Shown here one piece after another: positions 14,801 to 36,060 of a DNA stretch of 64,000 nt. The translations under genes were made by a program, and so were the position numbers. Each line of letters opens with the position of its first letter. The stretch's first letter is position 1. The DNA comes from Cloeon dipterum (lineage: Eukaryota > Arthropoda > Insecta > Ephemeroptera > Baetidae). The notes below the pieces were generated by a model. The model was not told where the DNA came from and did no database searches. It saw only the letters and a list, made by a program, of their open reading frames with translations. The stretch lies in NCBI RefSeq assembly GCF_949628265.1, contig NC_088788.1:27762335-27826334 (forward strand), written 5' to 3'.

Positions 14801-16751
14801 GCAATCGGATAATCTCGCGAGCTGCAAGAAAAATTGCACGGAAGCAATTATTTCGCAAGCGCGGATACGGTGAGAACTACTCGGTTGGAAAGTTTTGCGA
14901 GAGCCCGACGGAGAGAGTCAAAAGATTGAGTGAGTGCAGCTCTTGAGCTCCTCGGCACTCACTTGGCCTGCTTTTGAACCGAGGGGTAACTAGGTGCGCG
15001 TACAATATGGTGTGCATGCGAGATGTCACTCACTAGGCTGCGAGCGGACGGGCGGGTGGGTGGGCGAGTGGGCGAAAGAAATACCAACCGGTCCCTTTTG
15101 TTCACGCAAGCCCAGCCCCAATTTGCTTCACGGAAACAAAAAGAAAGGCAGGGTGCTCTTACTCTCCTCGAAGCTTCTTCCCACCAATCCAATCTCAACG
15201 CCTACAAAAGTGGCTTTCCTGATATTGCACCTGGAGTAAAATTCTCACAATACATATACCTCTCCATTTAGGCACGCATAATTGAAAATTAATTAAAAAA
15301 ATTAAATTTTACTCGGTACGTAAAGGATATCAAATCTAGAGGTACTTGTTTGAGACTTCAGGAACTTAACAATATTTTATTTTGATAAACTTTATTGTTT
15401 TTTTTTAGGAATAATAGTTATGGCTGAGTTTTAAAAAGTAGTACAACATAAAGTTAGACTACTGGGTATCCTGACAGCAGGGCTTGTATAACCATACATT
15501 GGGTGCTATTTTTAATTTGCTAGATACGATGGTTATTTTTTCCCGTCAAGGGAGAATGATATAAAAATTGTGTCTCAGTGAAGCAGTTTATTTAACAATT
15601 CATTAAACAATTTGTTGTAACCATTCTTTATTATGCTGCGATCGTTCACTATTCCATTCCGAAAAAAATATAAAGCTGTAATCCTTCCTAAAATTGATCT
15701 GGAAATTCACTCCAAGCTAGCAAGCAAAATCAAATTTTGCGTCAATTTCTCGAGGATCCCTTAAGACTATGGGAGAAGCGATCCCTTTATAGCTGCAATC
15801 GAGTTGTTCATCTTGAGCTGGAGGCGAGAGACTCTCCTTACCAGCCGAAATTGAATAAAAACAGCACTGAGCGCCTGCCAACAGGCTGCTGACGCAACCT
15901 GCCCGGCTCACCTGTGTGCCGGAATGCATAACCACTCCTTGATGAAGCAAGGAAGAAAATAAGTTTATCAGACATTTAAAATGTTCGGTTATTAAAACTT
16001 TAGGATTTGAATACGTTTTGCACTGGAGAACAAATATGGCTCAAAAATATCAATCAGAGAAATATTGTTTTACAGCATTTTAAGAGAAGCCATTGAATTG
16101 CCGATTGTATTTTTCCACTCATCATAAATGCTCCGCACGTGCGAGATTTTCACATCTCAAAACAATTGAGATAGATAGACCAAGTTCAGTCTGGGATTAG
16201 CGCTCAATCGCATTTCATTCGTGATGGAGAACAATAGAGCGAGAGATAAGCTTCAACGTGAGTCGGCGAGACATATGTGCGAGAGAAATTCAGCAGTTTC
16301 TCTCACTCCAGACACAGAGAGTGTCGCACCGGCTGTTTATTATTTTATGTCTTTATATATACGACGTCTCTCGAGGATATATTCCTCGATTTTACGATTC
16401 CAGCGATAAGATCTGATGGTGTGAGTCTGATCTGCACAAGACACTCGCTCCACTCATGCCACCAGTACCATTGTATAGATAGGAGAGTATTATATCGCAT
16501 ATTGAGGCGATTATATAATTTCAACATGGAATTATTATTCATTCAACTTGGCGCGCGTTTTGTCGAAAGGCTTTTTGCATGTCAATTTGCGGTTTAATAC
16601 GATGAATAATTTACTTTTGTGCATACTATATTAATTAAAAATATATCGATTATTAAACACTGTTTTGAAAATACCAAACAAGAAATAATAAAACCACGAG
16701 GTAATCCTGTACTTCAAATAATTTAAAAAAACAAGACAATCTTCAATCCCG
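8850..16751. other. Intergenic or 5' UTR intron; no gene recognised
   Basis: The sequence is AT-rich with no recognisable coding exon on either strand. The upstream non-coding exon and promoter of the FLVCR-like gene should lie somewhere here, but I cannot place them. A locally GC-rich patch near 15000-15130 could be regulatory. Confidence 0.55.
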
Positions 16752-17102
16752 TGGCAAGTTTAGCCAGCCCGTTGACTCGCATTTTTAAGGCATTCTTAGG
16801 AGTGTCAAAGCAGTGGGAGATATTTGAGCAGTATCTAATGCTGGCTGCCCATTGTCAGAGATGGCAAAAGGGGGTTAGATAAGTGACTCGAAATGCTCAA
16901 ATTGCTCAACGGTCTGGGAGGCGCACCGGCGCCGACTCGCCACTAGCTGGTTTTCGTACCTTTTCAGCGGCTTTAGGGACAAATGTCCGGCGTTTCAATA
17001 AAAGACCTCGGTGCGGGGAGGCGAAAAGATGGCCCCATTCGACCCAAGCTCGGGCCACTTGTTCCATGTTATCCGCTTGGTGGGACCTGGGACCCGGTGA
17101 GC
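16752..17102 (+). repeat. Dispersed repeat, copy 1
   Basis: About 350 bp is clearly homologous to the reverse complement of 42795-43160. Long shared blocks include GTGACTCGAAATGCTCAAAT and GCACCGGCGCCGACTCGC. Compared with copy 2 it lacks 6 nt near 16832, which keeps frame, and has an in-frame TAG after the WQKGVR stretch. It looks like a decayed member of an interspersed family. I cannot assign it to a SINE, LINE or DNA transposon: no tRNA-type promoter, poly-A tail or terminal repeat is evident. Confidence 0.8.
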
Positions 17103-20100
17103 TCATAGCCCACAGGAGGTGCTGATTGTGAGCAGAGGTTAAAAAAAACACAGTTTAAACTTCCTTTTCAGCCTGATGTATTTGCCGCACTTTCTATGAA
17201 GCGGAAGCCATTAATCAGGATCAAAATTCACGAATGTGTTTAAGCATGTTGATTTACGACTGGCGTGATTCTGAACAAGACAAGAGCGCAGTTCGCACTT
17301 TATTAGGGGATTTGGAGCACGAGCGAGGCAGCCCAATTTAATTGCCGGGCAGAAGTTTGCAAAGTAGGTTTTATGGTCGCTCTCCTCGGAGCGAATAATT
17401 GAATCTTTATCGTGACAAAAGAGCAGTAAGTGTTTGGCTAACAAATGCGAAGGTTTCAACGGCGAGTGTTGAGCTTGCTATCGAATAATTTATTTGGAGT
17501 TCTTTAAAAATTTTAACTCTAGGCCATCAAAAAATCAATACATTTATTCCTATTTAATTTTGCCAATAACCATTAGCGCTGGCACCCGATATAATATTCA
17601 TTGGAGATAATGACCCAACATAGCATGATTGGATTTCCCGAATGCCTCACTAACAAGCATTCTCCAACGATTTCGCGCCAGTTTAGAGCAATGCCGCCTG
17701 TTGGCGTGGTTTTCCTCCAGCTGATTTCTCAGCGGCCGCATTGTTCGCCATCACATTGTTTGGCTTCGAACCTCATCCAGCAAACACAGTGCTCGCTCCA
17801 GTGACTGCACACCGCCCCTGGCCATCTCCGTGATACGTGCCATATCGTTTCGACAAACACGTGACCCTGTCAATATTAAGGAGTGGGCCATTCTTTTTAA
17901 TATCTGCATATACCAAGGATAAAAATCTTTTCATGAAAATCTTGCATTACACAGCTGCCCAATATATTTCATTTAAAAATATTGAATTTCTGGAAATTCT
18001 GTATTTTTTTCAGCTGGCTAAACACGAAAAATTTTAAATTAATTTTTCGTTTACAAAATGAAACAGCATATTAACCATTAGTTTAGCCTAGAAAAAATGT
18101 TAGCGCCTCAATTATATCTTTGAACGTTTGCACAGTTTGAATGACATTATTTAATACTATGCAAAATATGCACTAAATTTTACACAGTTTTAATATATTT
18201 TAAGCCATATCCTGTTTTTTTAAAGCAAGACCGAGCAAGGCACAAACAGGAGTTTTAATTACATGGTTTTACTTTTGCGATGATTAATTTCCCTCTGTTG
18301 CCAGCATCCAAACGCAACCATCACTCGCCTGACGTGCATGAGCTAAATGATACGCGTTCATCCCCTTGGCATGGAATTACAGTGAGTACGAAGCAAAATT
18401 TTCACCGCGCTGACATCTCCAAGTGAGTGGTTTCGGCGGCGCCAAGTTTGATAAATGGATTGCTCCACTCTTTCACTCATCCTGCCAGCAACGAAATGAA
18501 GGGTTAACCTTTGACATGCGAGTCCCACACCAGGCAGATTCATTCACCCGCCCTTTCATGAACACACATGATGATGAGAGAGCGACCGCCAAGTTTGCTC
18601 TTTTTCTTACGTCGAAGGGCATACATTTTCCGCTTTTTGGCAGCGATGCGTGTTTCGCTGGTCTACGAGAGAGACATTTTAACGCACCATTTGGCCACAA
18701 ACTTTTAGATCTCTCAACTTATTTTTCTTACACTGGACGACGGCTGCAAGTGCATGTATGATGGTGTGATAAATCAGCTGGTCGCGAACTTTGAAGAAAA
18801 TCCGCAAAGTTTTTGCGTTTGCTCAAGTAATTGATGGAGAAAGGCGCTTTGTTCGCCTCAAAATTTATGTTTGCACAAGAATGCAATAGAATTGTTTTAA
18901 ATTGAAATAAAAACACAAGAGTTTATACACATAATATAACAGACACATGAGAAAGAAAATATCACAGCGTAAATTTTGTTGAATAAGTGAATTTTCATAG
19001 CCGAACTTAAAAATTTGCAATTTAATTCGTCTTCAAATAGAAATTTAAAAAGTGAAGACAATTCAGTGTAACATTTCACAACACTTATCTTAGAAGAGAG
19101 CTGATTTTTATCAACTTTTAAGTTTTCAATTAAAGTTTAATCTAGATCTTGCAGAATGTTAGCAAAATGTTTTACGAAAGTTGCATAACAAGCATTTTTG
19201 TATTAAATTTTCTGAATACACAAGCCTTCTTTGGTTGGTGATTCAACCGTAGATGTGATAAACCCAACAGGCCCTGCGTTTCCCTCTGCTCGCTGCAGAA
19301 ACCATGGGAGACGAGTCGTAAGATCAATTTGTTGCGTCCTTTGCAAACTGCTTGGTGCGTCCTAAACACGCAGCGCAATCTGCGGCCACGAACCCGAGCA
19401 ACTTTTATCAAGGATTCGCCTTTGAAGTGGTGCCTAATGTATGCGTGGCCATACTCTCTCATTAAGCCTCGCGTCGGCATATTAATTCATTGCACTGCAC
19501 AGCGGAAGCAGCGTCTTCCCTAAATAGCACTAAAAGCGTCCCTTTCGCAAGACAGATAGACGCGAGTGACCAGAGGAGCACAGCACTATGGTCGCTGGAG
19601 GCGGGCGTTATTTATTTATTCGGTTTATTCGTCTGCCACCCCGGCAAAAATCATTGTGAGCCTTCTAGCCACGTGAATATTGTATTCTGCACTGCACAAA
19701 AATATCATTTTTTTTGGAGATTTATGCAGGAAACCACTCTCTCGGGAGATTGCGGTCGAGATGTTGCCAAGAATACATTCCCGTATTGGTTTTAATATTT
19801 AAAAATGAATTCCCAGTATCCACACACTTCTAGAACTTAACGGCCATTGTATCTTGATTTCGAGCTGAATTTAAATATTTTCAAAACAGAATGTGTTGTG
19901 GTATAAATCTGTCCTGAAATTCCCTCCACTCTAGAGTAAAAATATGCATCTCATGCCAACCTTTTGCAAACAAAGAAAACTTATCATTTTACGCCCTTAG
20001 TTTCAAATTGATAATTCTTACAAATCTTCGACATAATTTCCTATTTCATTAGTCTCAAGGTTGAAATGAAGGAATAGAGAGCCGATGTCTGCGTTACAGC

Positions 20101-20425
20101 TGTAGAACGAAGTTCAAAAACACTAAATAATCCGATAAAATTTAATATTCGGATCAAAATTCAAGATATTGATTTTGATTGCTACTTACTGCGGATTTTC
20201 GGTGGGCAGTGACGAATATTTTGCGTCGGATGGCATTTTTGGTGACGGAGCAAACGACGCGCGAGGACTGTTGTAATGACGGTGCTCCTTTTCTTTCATC
20301 CGCCAACGACAAAAGATGCGAAGGAGCAACTGAGCGAGATGCTGTTCTCGCGGTTGTTTGTTGGCATGGCACTCCTCGTTATTAACACGTGGCCAAAACT
20401 CGTTTTGGAAACCAACACTCAGCAC

Positions 20426-20496
<71 letters not shown>

Positions 20497-23400
20497 GGAA
20501 CAACCTCCGACTGTCACACAGCACATGGCGTTATAAAAGTGCGAACTCCCCACTGCATGAATATTCATTATTGTCAGTGCGCGAAAGGAGCTCCGGGTTA
20601 ATATACTGCAGACGACAGCGAGACGGTGGCAGTAAATTTGACAAGAAAGCGAGCTTGCGATGATGAGGGTTGAAGGGAATTTCATTCAAGGCCGAAAACT
20701 TTGTCTTCTGGAGCTATTTAAAGCTATGATCAACACTTTGCTCATTTTGCCGGTAAGTTTTCGTTTCCCTAAACTATCTTTATGGAACCTACGAAGAGGT
20801 TCAGTGAATTCTCTTTAGTGCAATAACTTTAAATAAACTTGATTTTTAGTTTCAAATCAAAATGCATTTTATTTAAATAAGGAAAAACTGATTTAAATTC
20901 AGTTTCATTTACTGATCGATATCATTCCGGTATAATGATAAATCATTTCGGAAAATTTAATGGTACACAGGTCTTCAGAAAAAATCTCCAAGTTGCTTGC
21001 AGCTCGTCGAAGAAATAACGTCGGAGATATGATGTCACACATTTCGTGCTCAAAATGCCAGCACGTTTTTTTCCTCTGCTCGAACACACACGACATTTAT
21101 TTTCACACCGAAAAATTGACCCCTGTCTATTCGGGGCCGTGATCAGAACCTTTTCTTGAGAGATCATCAAGCCCTAACCAAATCAGTTAACTTTCTACTA
21201 CCTTTTTGGCAAATTGGATTTTTTTGTAAGGGAAAAGGCCCCAAATAATGCATCAGTGGCATTGATTTTTCAATAAGTGATGATAATTTCTAGGACATAT
21301 TTTCGCAGTCTTTATTGATCTGTTCAAGGTGAGAAGTAGCAAAAAACTAGGAGCCTATTTCCCAAACTTGCTGTTTATTTATGAAAGCGAAAGCAAATCT
21401 TAAATATTCGCAGTCGGTCAAACGTTGCTTTATGCAGTTAATATTTTTTTGAATATGGAGTATTGCGCTGAAATCAACTCGAAATAATAATGAAGTGCAG
21501 ACGTAATCGTTGGATAAGCGTCATCAGGCTAAAAGCCCATCCGAACGGGACCGTGTCCTCTCTTATTTATCCCGAGTGTGCCAAAAAAGTAGGCTGGAGC
21601 GCGGCCCCCTCGCGTGTGTAGCGCCGACCTTTATATTTGATAAATGGATGATCAGCCGCGCGTCGTGGGTGCTAGAAGTGAGAGAGATTGTATATTCGGC
21701 ATATTCCCTCGCCCTTTGCCCGATGTTGCCGAGTGCAAACACACTCAGCTCATCTGCGTCCACAGAGAGTGATTTCGTTCACATCGTCCGTTGGCAATGC
21801 AAATAACATTGCGTGTGCTTGGCGACCTCCAGCACCATCGCCCAGAGTGCGGGAAACGAAAAACGGAAGCAAAAGCGCCGGCCCGTGCTTTCGCGATTTT
21901 TTCATTCCCTGCCTGCCTGCTGTCTGCTCACAAGTGTGTGCAATTTATTCTGCAAGCAGTACGCATCAACGCTTTTTGCAGGCTGTTATTTCATTTCTCA
22001 ACGTCCCGCCATAAAAATGTGTTGCTAATTTTTTGTCCACTCGTCTCTGCTATTAAAATATGAAGCAAGAGCCCCATTTGTTCTGAATCTAAAATGAGTG
22101 ATAAAAAAGCTACCCAATCAAAATTAATAGTCAATATCGAAAAGCAAAACAAATTTTATTTGACTTTGTTTAAGAAAGTTTGAAGCGTAAAAATTTTATC
22201 GATTTTTTTTCATAATTTAATTTAACTTTTTTATCTTTGATATGGCAGTCGAAAACGTTATTTCGGACGGAAAATTAAATATAACAATCGGAAGATTTTG
22301 AAAAAAAATTTAATTTTGGCGTTGCAGGTTGCAGATATGTTATTTTAATAAAGCAGTTTCACAAAGAATACAGTGTGTCAATGGAGTAGTTAAAATAGGC
22401 AAGGATAAGAAAATGCACTACCAAGAAAAGATTGTGTCATAATTATTCAGTATTCTATAAAGACGTGCAAATTAGTGTAGATACAATCGAAAAAAATGTA
22501 CAAGAAAAAATGCTGTTTGTGCGTGAAATTTGTAGCTGCCTAAAGCCGTATTTTTCACTGTTTTGCATTAATTTGAAAACTACTTAAAACTTTGAGTAAT
22601 AAAATTGAATACAATGGTGTTATTTCTGGTGGTAAAAACTAATTTCATTGCACCGCAGGGACAATTGATCACAAAATCAACTTAAATTACTGCTAACTGT
22701 ACCAAAAGACGAACATAAGAAATATGATTTTTTTTAATATCAAAGGTTGAAACTAGTGGTTTATTCTCATCTTTTATCGCGTGATGATTTCATCGCGTGA
22801 AAAATGAAGATCAAAGCTTACTAGCAGCAAGCAAGTATTAAGCGATTCAAAAAGATACAGCAAATCTCTATCAGTGCACCGTTTAAAAAAGGGTTGAAGA
22901 ATCTGCCAAGAATCCGAATTAACCTCAGGCAAAAAAACTGCATTCCTTGCTTCGACAAAGCTCTCGTGCACCCACCCACAACAAACGTTTGACCCATTTC
23001 CGCAAAACCCAGGCGACTCAAGTACTTTGCTGGCAGCGAGATATGGCAAAAAGACCGCTAAAATCGCTCTTTGAACTCGGTGATTCACCTCAAGCGGCAC
23101 ATTCCTCTCGAATCGAGCAATTCATTGTTGATGGCCACCGATGTTGCTATAATTAAGGCACACGCGTCTTGTATTTAGTGAATTCGATGAGAGAGTGGAT
23201 TCTTCTCTTCAAACCAGCGGACACAGCACGAAGAGAGACGTGCGTGTCAGCCTTTCCTCATTGGGTGCTCACTAATAAACCCAGAATAAGCAGGCTTGAG
23301 TATACCGAACCCTAAAAATGCGTGCCAGCGCGATGTTAAAAGGAGACAAGCGCAGTTTTATTTAGAAGCATCGCACTTTTCATCACATCAGAAATGTGAC

Positions 23401-26236
23401 ACTATATATTAGTCCCATCATTGCCTCTTCAATTCACGGGGAAAGATTCACCACGGGTGTATTTTTAAAATTGTTGAAAAACAAAACGTGTAAACTACAA
23501 AAACATGCCAAATGATAATGGTATGGTGTTTTTAGAGAAAAATGAAAAAATATGTTAAATATTGCTATTCGGTTTATTACTAATTCAGATAGCCATAAAT
23601 TCTGAAAAATTTGAATGGTTTGATTTTGTGTTAAAACACAAAATTCGACCCAAGATTTGAAGCTATCACTGGCATGTTGCGTTTTGGTTTTGCACCCTTC
23701 GTGTTACGAATGTCACCTTACCTGTTCGGCGAGTGCTGCTGGTCGGCGACAGGGGGAAGTGTTATTCAGACGGCGGCGTGGCCCGCACTGCACATTCTGC
23801 AGCGGCGGAGAACTGCTGGACTCTCGCGCGATATCAAACAGCCCTCTGGTATCAAATCAAAATGCGGCCGCCATTGGCTGCTGGAGCCGCCAATGGATCG
23901 GCCGCAGCCGCATGTCGCGCGGCAGCCCTATCTAGCTGTACCCAGGCTGGAGCTGGCGCGATCTCTGGACCAGCGACGCAGGCGGCCCAGCACGCACAAA
24001 TCTAATTTTCTTCTTCCCAGGCTCCCAGCAGAAAATTTCGGGAGAGAAATAACTGGAAAATTAAACAAATCTTTTTCAATAAATGAAGTGATTGAATCAG
24101 ATAAGACAGTAAAATTACTTTTTAACCTTAAAAGTTAAATATTTCTACGTTTCCGCAGGATATCAAATAAAGTCATTCTATGCGATAGCGTTGGGAAATT
24201 TGAGCATGCATTTCATAAAATTTTGATCAGCCGAGATGGTAGAAGTCATTTTTCTTTTTATGAACTCCATAAAATTACGAGTTATAAATAATAACAATTT
24301 TTCCACTTCCGGTATGTTTCATTAGTTTAAACGATTTTGTACGTATGTCCAGCAACTTAGTAGCAGTTTTTACTTTATTTTAGTGTTTTGCGAATTAATA
24401 AAATTTATGTTTAACAGTAATTTTGGTTGCTGCAATAATATTTAAAATTAGGCAAATAAACCTAAACTGAAAAATTTGTTTTCATTCAAGATTCAAGGCA
24501 TCTCTTATGTCCAAAACGTAAAAAATCGGCACCATATAACACACACGTGGTGCATATTAGGAGTCAACAACCCCAGAGTCCACTCTTCCAAAAGTATAAC
24601 AGAAACGCCGTTCCAATGTGGCGAATCTACCTTCTCTGGGAAGATTCGCATCTTCTGCTGGTGTCTCACCTTAGGTCCACGGCCGGCAGAAGTACAGATA
24701 ACCCTTCCAAACAGTGGGAAGGGACGCGAAAATTGTGATTCTGCGAATCACATGGCCGATAAACAAAGGCACTGGCTGGCTGGCACGTGTCCAACGCATG
24801 CGTGAATTTCCACCCGTCGGCAGCCAGCATCTCGCCGAAGGATCCAAAGGGAGCACCCCTCGCGTCTCGTGCCGGTCGATAAGCACCAGGCCAGACAGAC
24901 GCACAACGCACAAGCGGCGGGCGAAACGCCCGTCGCGTTACGTGCATGTTCGAACTTGTAATTTCGCCCAGAGAGGCCCTCAGCGTACGCAATTTTCTTG
25001 CAATTTTAACTCAGCCAACCCAAATTGTCACAAATATTGTGATGAGCACCAAACGCTCAGGTATCAGTAAATTGCGCAACCACCATCATTTGATCTATCT
25101 CCTATCTCATGCATAACTTAACTAAGTCAGGAACTTAGGATCATTGTCTGCGATAGAAAACAAAATGGGCAAAAACTATTTTTGTATGATTTTACTCTTT
25201 CAGTTGTTCAGAAAAATAAACACATTAAATCACGTTCTCCTTCTTTATTTTGCCTTTAAAATTTCACAGATGCGTGCCTCAATTTTCACCAGACGTATGC
25301 ATTTAAATTTTATTACCCAGTTTATAGAAAAACTCTGTTCATACGATTCAAAAATTTATTTACTTACATTACTACATCATGAGAATAATAATTAACCGCC
25401 TATTTGTATCAATACAAGTACATCCAATTGATTAGGAGCCAAAGTTTCTTCAATTTCTTCTTAAATGATGAATAAGTGGTCAGCAGCAATCAAATACGTA
25501 CAGATCCAGAGCAGAGTAAGTTTGCTTCACTTCTTCATTTTTCGTGTCTTGTTTTAAATTTGGGACATGGCTTAAAATTAACTTTAACGAGAGTAAAAAA
25601 TAACGCACAAATTGAAACACTGCATGATAACATTGCATTGTTCGCGCGGTCGGTGACACATGAAGATTGAAGTTGGTTACCTTGTCAACTTGCATGAAAG
25701 TTTTGCTTTTACACTTGCTTGCTAGACATTGAGAATTTGCTGCTCGTGAGGAATGTCTTGCAAAGAAAAAAGATAAACAATTTGCAAATAATTACAACTA
25801 CCGGCCACCGTCGGGGTTCAAGTGCTTCTGAAAAAAAATCTGTCTGTCCCTCAGGTCTTAATGTGAGACGAAAATGCCAAAACAACCTATTGCACTAAAA
25901 CGAGAGTAAAGACGCGCTCCGCGGATCGAAAAATAAATAATCAAATACGTCTCAATCAAAGATGCGGATTAGATTAATAATTACAAAACTAATGCAACGG
26001 AAGATGAGTAGAGAACCAGACAAAAATGCCGACAGGAAAGAAGGTGTGAGTGTGTTCTGTGTTTGTGTGTTGCATTACGAGCTCAAGCCGCTCAGTCATC
26101 GATAAGTATCAGATTCTTGTCAGCGCCACCGCTGGCACGGGCCCTGCCCTCGTCAGAGCGTCCAGAAGTCCCTGCGAATCATTTATGTTTGCCTGCATCA
26201 ATAATTAGAAAATCCGCGTTTTTAACACACGGTTGG
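17103..26236. other. Intergenic, no gene recognised
   Basis: This long non-coding stretch lies between the dispersed repeat and the Mi-2 locus. It includes a GA microsatellite at 20429-20492 and two GC-richer islands (about 21540-22000 and 23690-24000). The second island holds a local inverted repeat around GCGGCCG and CCATTGG. No frame in these islands shows a family motif. They could be regulatory elements or undetected non-coding exons. Confidence 0.55.
20429..20492. repeat. (GA)n microsatellite
   Basis: About 32 uninterrupted GA units. Confidence 0.97.
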
Positions 26237-26316
26237 TTAGTTGCTCAGACAGAGAGTTCAAGATGTGAACTCAACACAAAACATTCAGATATTGAAAGCA
26301 TCATCACTGCAACTAA
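26237..26316 (-). ncRNA. Box C/D snoRNA candidate, copy 1
   Basis: Read on the minus strand: an 8-bp terminal stem (TTAGTTGC, 26316-26309, with GCAACTAA, 26244-26237), box C GTGATGA (26307-26301), a D'-like CTGA, then the guide CTTGAACTCTCT and box D CTGA (26248-26245). The guide matches two other candidates in Mi-2 introns. Its complement AGAGAGTTCAAGA is, as I recall, part of the conserved 28S rRNA segment before the D2 expansion. A 2'-O-methylation guide role in the nucleolus is inferred. It lies about 500 nt past the Mi-2 stop codon and beyond the visible polyadenylation signal, so it is either in a longer Mi-2 transcript or independently expressed. Confidence 0.72.
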
Positions 26317-26694
26317 ACATATACAAAAGCAACGGTCTCACCAGTTGTAGGCATAATTCAAGAGGTAATTTCCTGAAAGATGTCTCACTTCAGCCTCAAA
26401 TGGTAAGAGCAATAAATCATGCAAAGCATCCAAAATTGAAAATGCCTACAAACACAGATTTAGGGTTGTCACATGCCAAAAACACATAGCAACCCTGCCT
26501 GGACCTGGAGAGTCAGAACAAAAAAGGGGCGATTGCTCTTAAATTTTTTAAACTTTTGAATAAATTAGTGAATAATTTTTAAATGGGGGAGGTCATTCAG
26601 AAGCAAGAAATGCGTATCCAACATGAACAAATCGGTCTCAAGGTAAAAAGCGCTTTCGCAAAAAAGACAACATTTCCTCAAGTGCAGATTCACA

Positions 26695-26700
26695 TTTATT
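26695..26700 (-). terminator. Polyadenylation signal of Mi-2
   Basis: AATAAA on the minus strand lies 114 nt after the stop codon of the proposed last Mi-2 exon. It is the first canonical signal downstream of the stop. Confidence 0.6.
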
Positions 26701-26813
26701 GACTTAAGAAATATCGAGCCTGACACTTAAAAACAGTAAAGTTGTCATCCTTTTTTAAATTTAAAGAGAAATATCTTAAGAATATGAATTGAGGATATAA
26801 AGCAGCAAACCCT

Positions 26814-35863
<9,050 letters not shown>

Positions 35864-36060
35864 CCTGTCTGTAATGCCGGATCTTAGTGTGGGTTTAGCA
35901 GTCGTAAAATGCAAAAAGCGGCCGAATTTATGCCGACTTGGCGACAGGAATCATCACCGAAATCGGGAGACGACTCTTTCGCCGCAGCAGCTTCTTTTTT
36001 TGCCAATCGCCACCAGGGCGCATGCGCGTCGCTCGCGATTTGGTGCGACGTCACGGCTAC
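35864..36060 (-). promoter_or_regulatory. Mi-2 5' UTR and promoter region
   Basis: A GC-rich stretch lies directly upstream of the Mi-2 start codon. It contains the palindrome GCGCATGCGC (36018-36027), which resembles an NRF-1/erect-wing site, and a CRE-like CGACGTCA (36046-36053). No TATA box is evident, as expected for a broadly expressed chromatin gene. The transcription start is not determined. Confidence 0.45.

Noticed and set aside
23674..24138. 154-codon plus-strand frame in the GC-rich island
   Set aside because: It has no recognisable domain, no conserved splice structure and competing frames of similar length, so coding potential is unsupported.
26345..26451. 10-bp perfect inverted repeat (TTGTAGGCAT) enclosing 87 nt, followed by a 7-bp one at 26462-26496
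   Set aside because: It lies close to the snoRNA copy 1, but no H, ACA, C or D boxes sit at the required places, and inverted repeats of this length are expected several times by chance in 64 kb.
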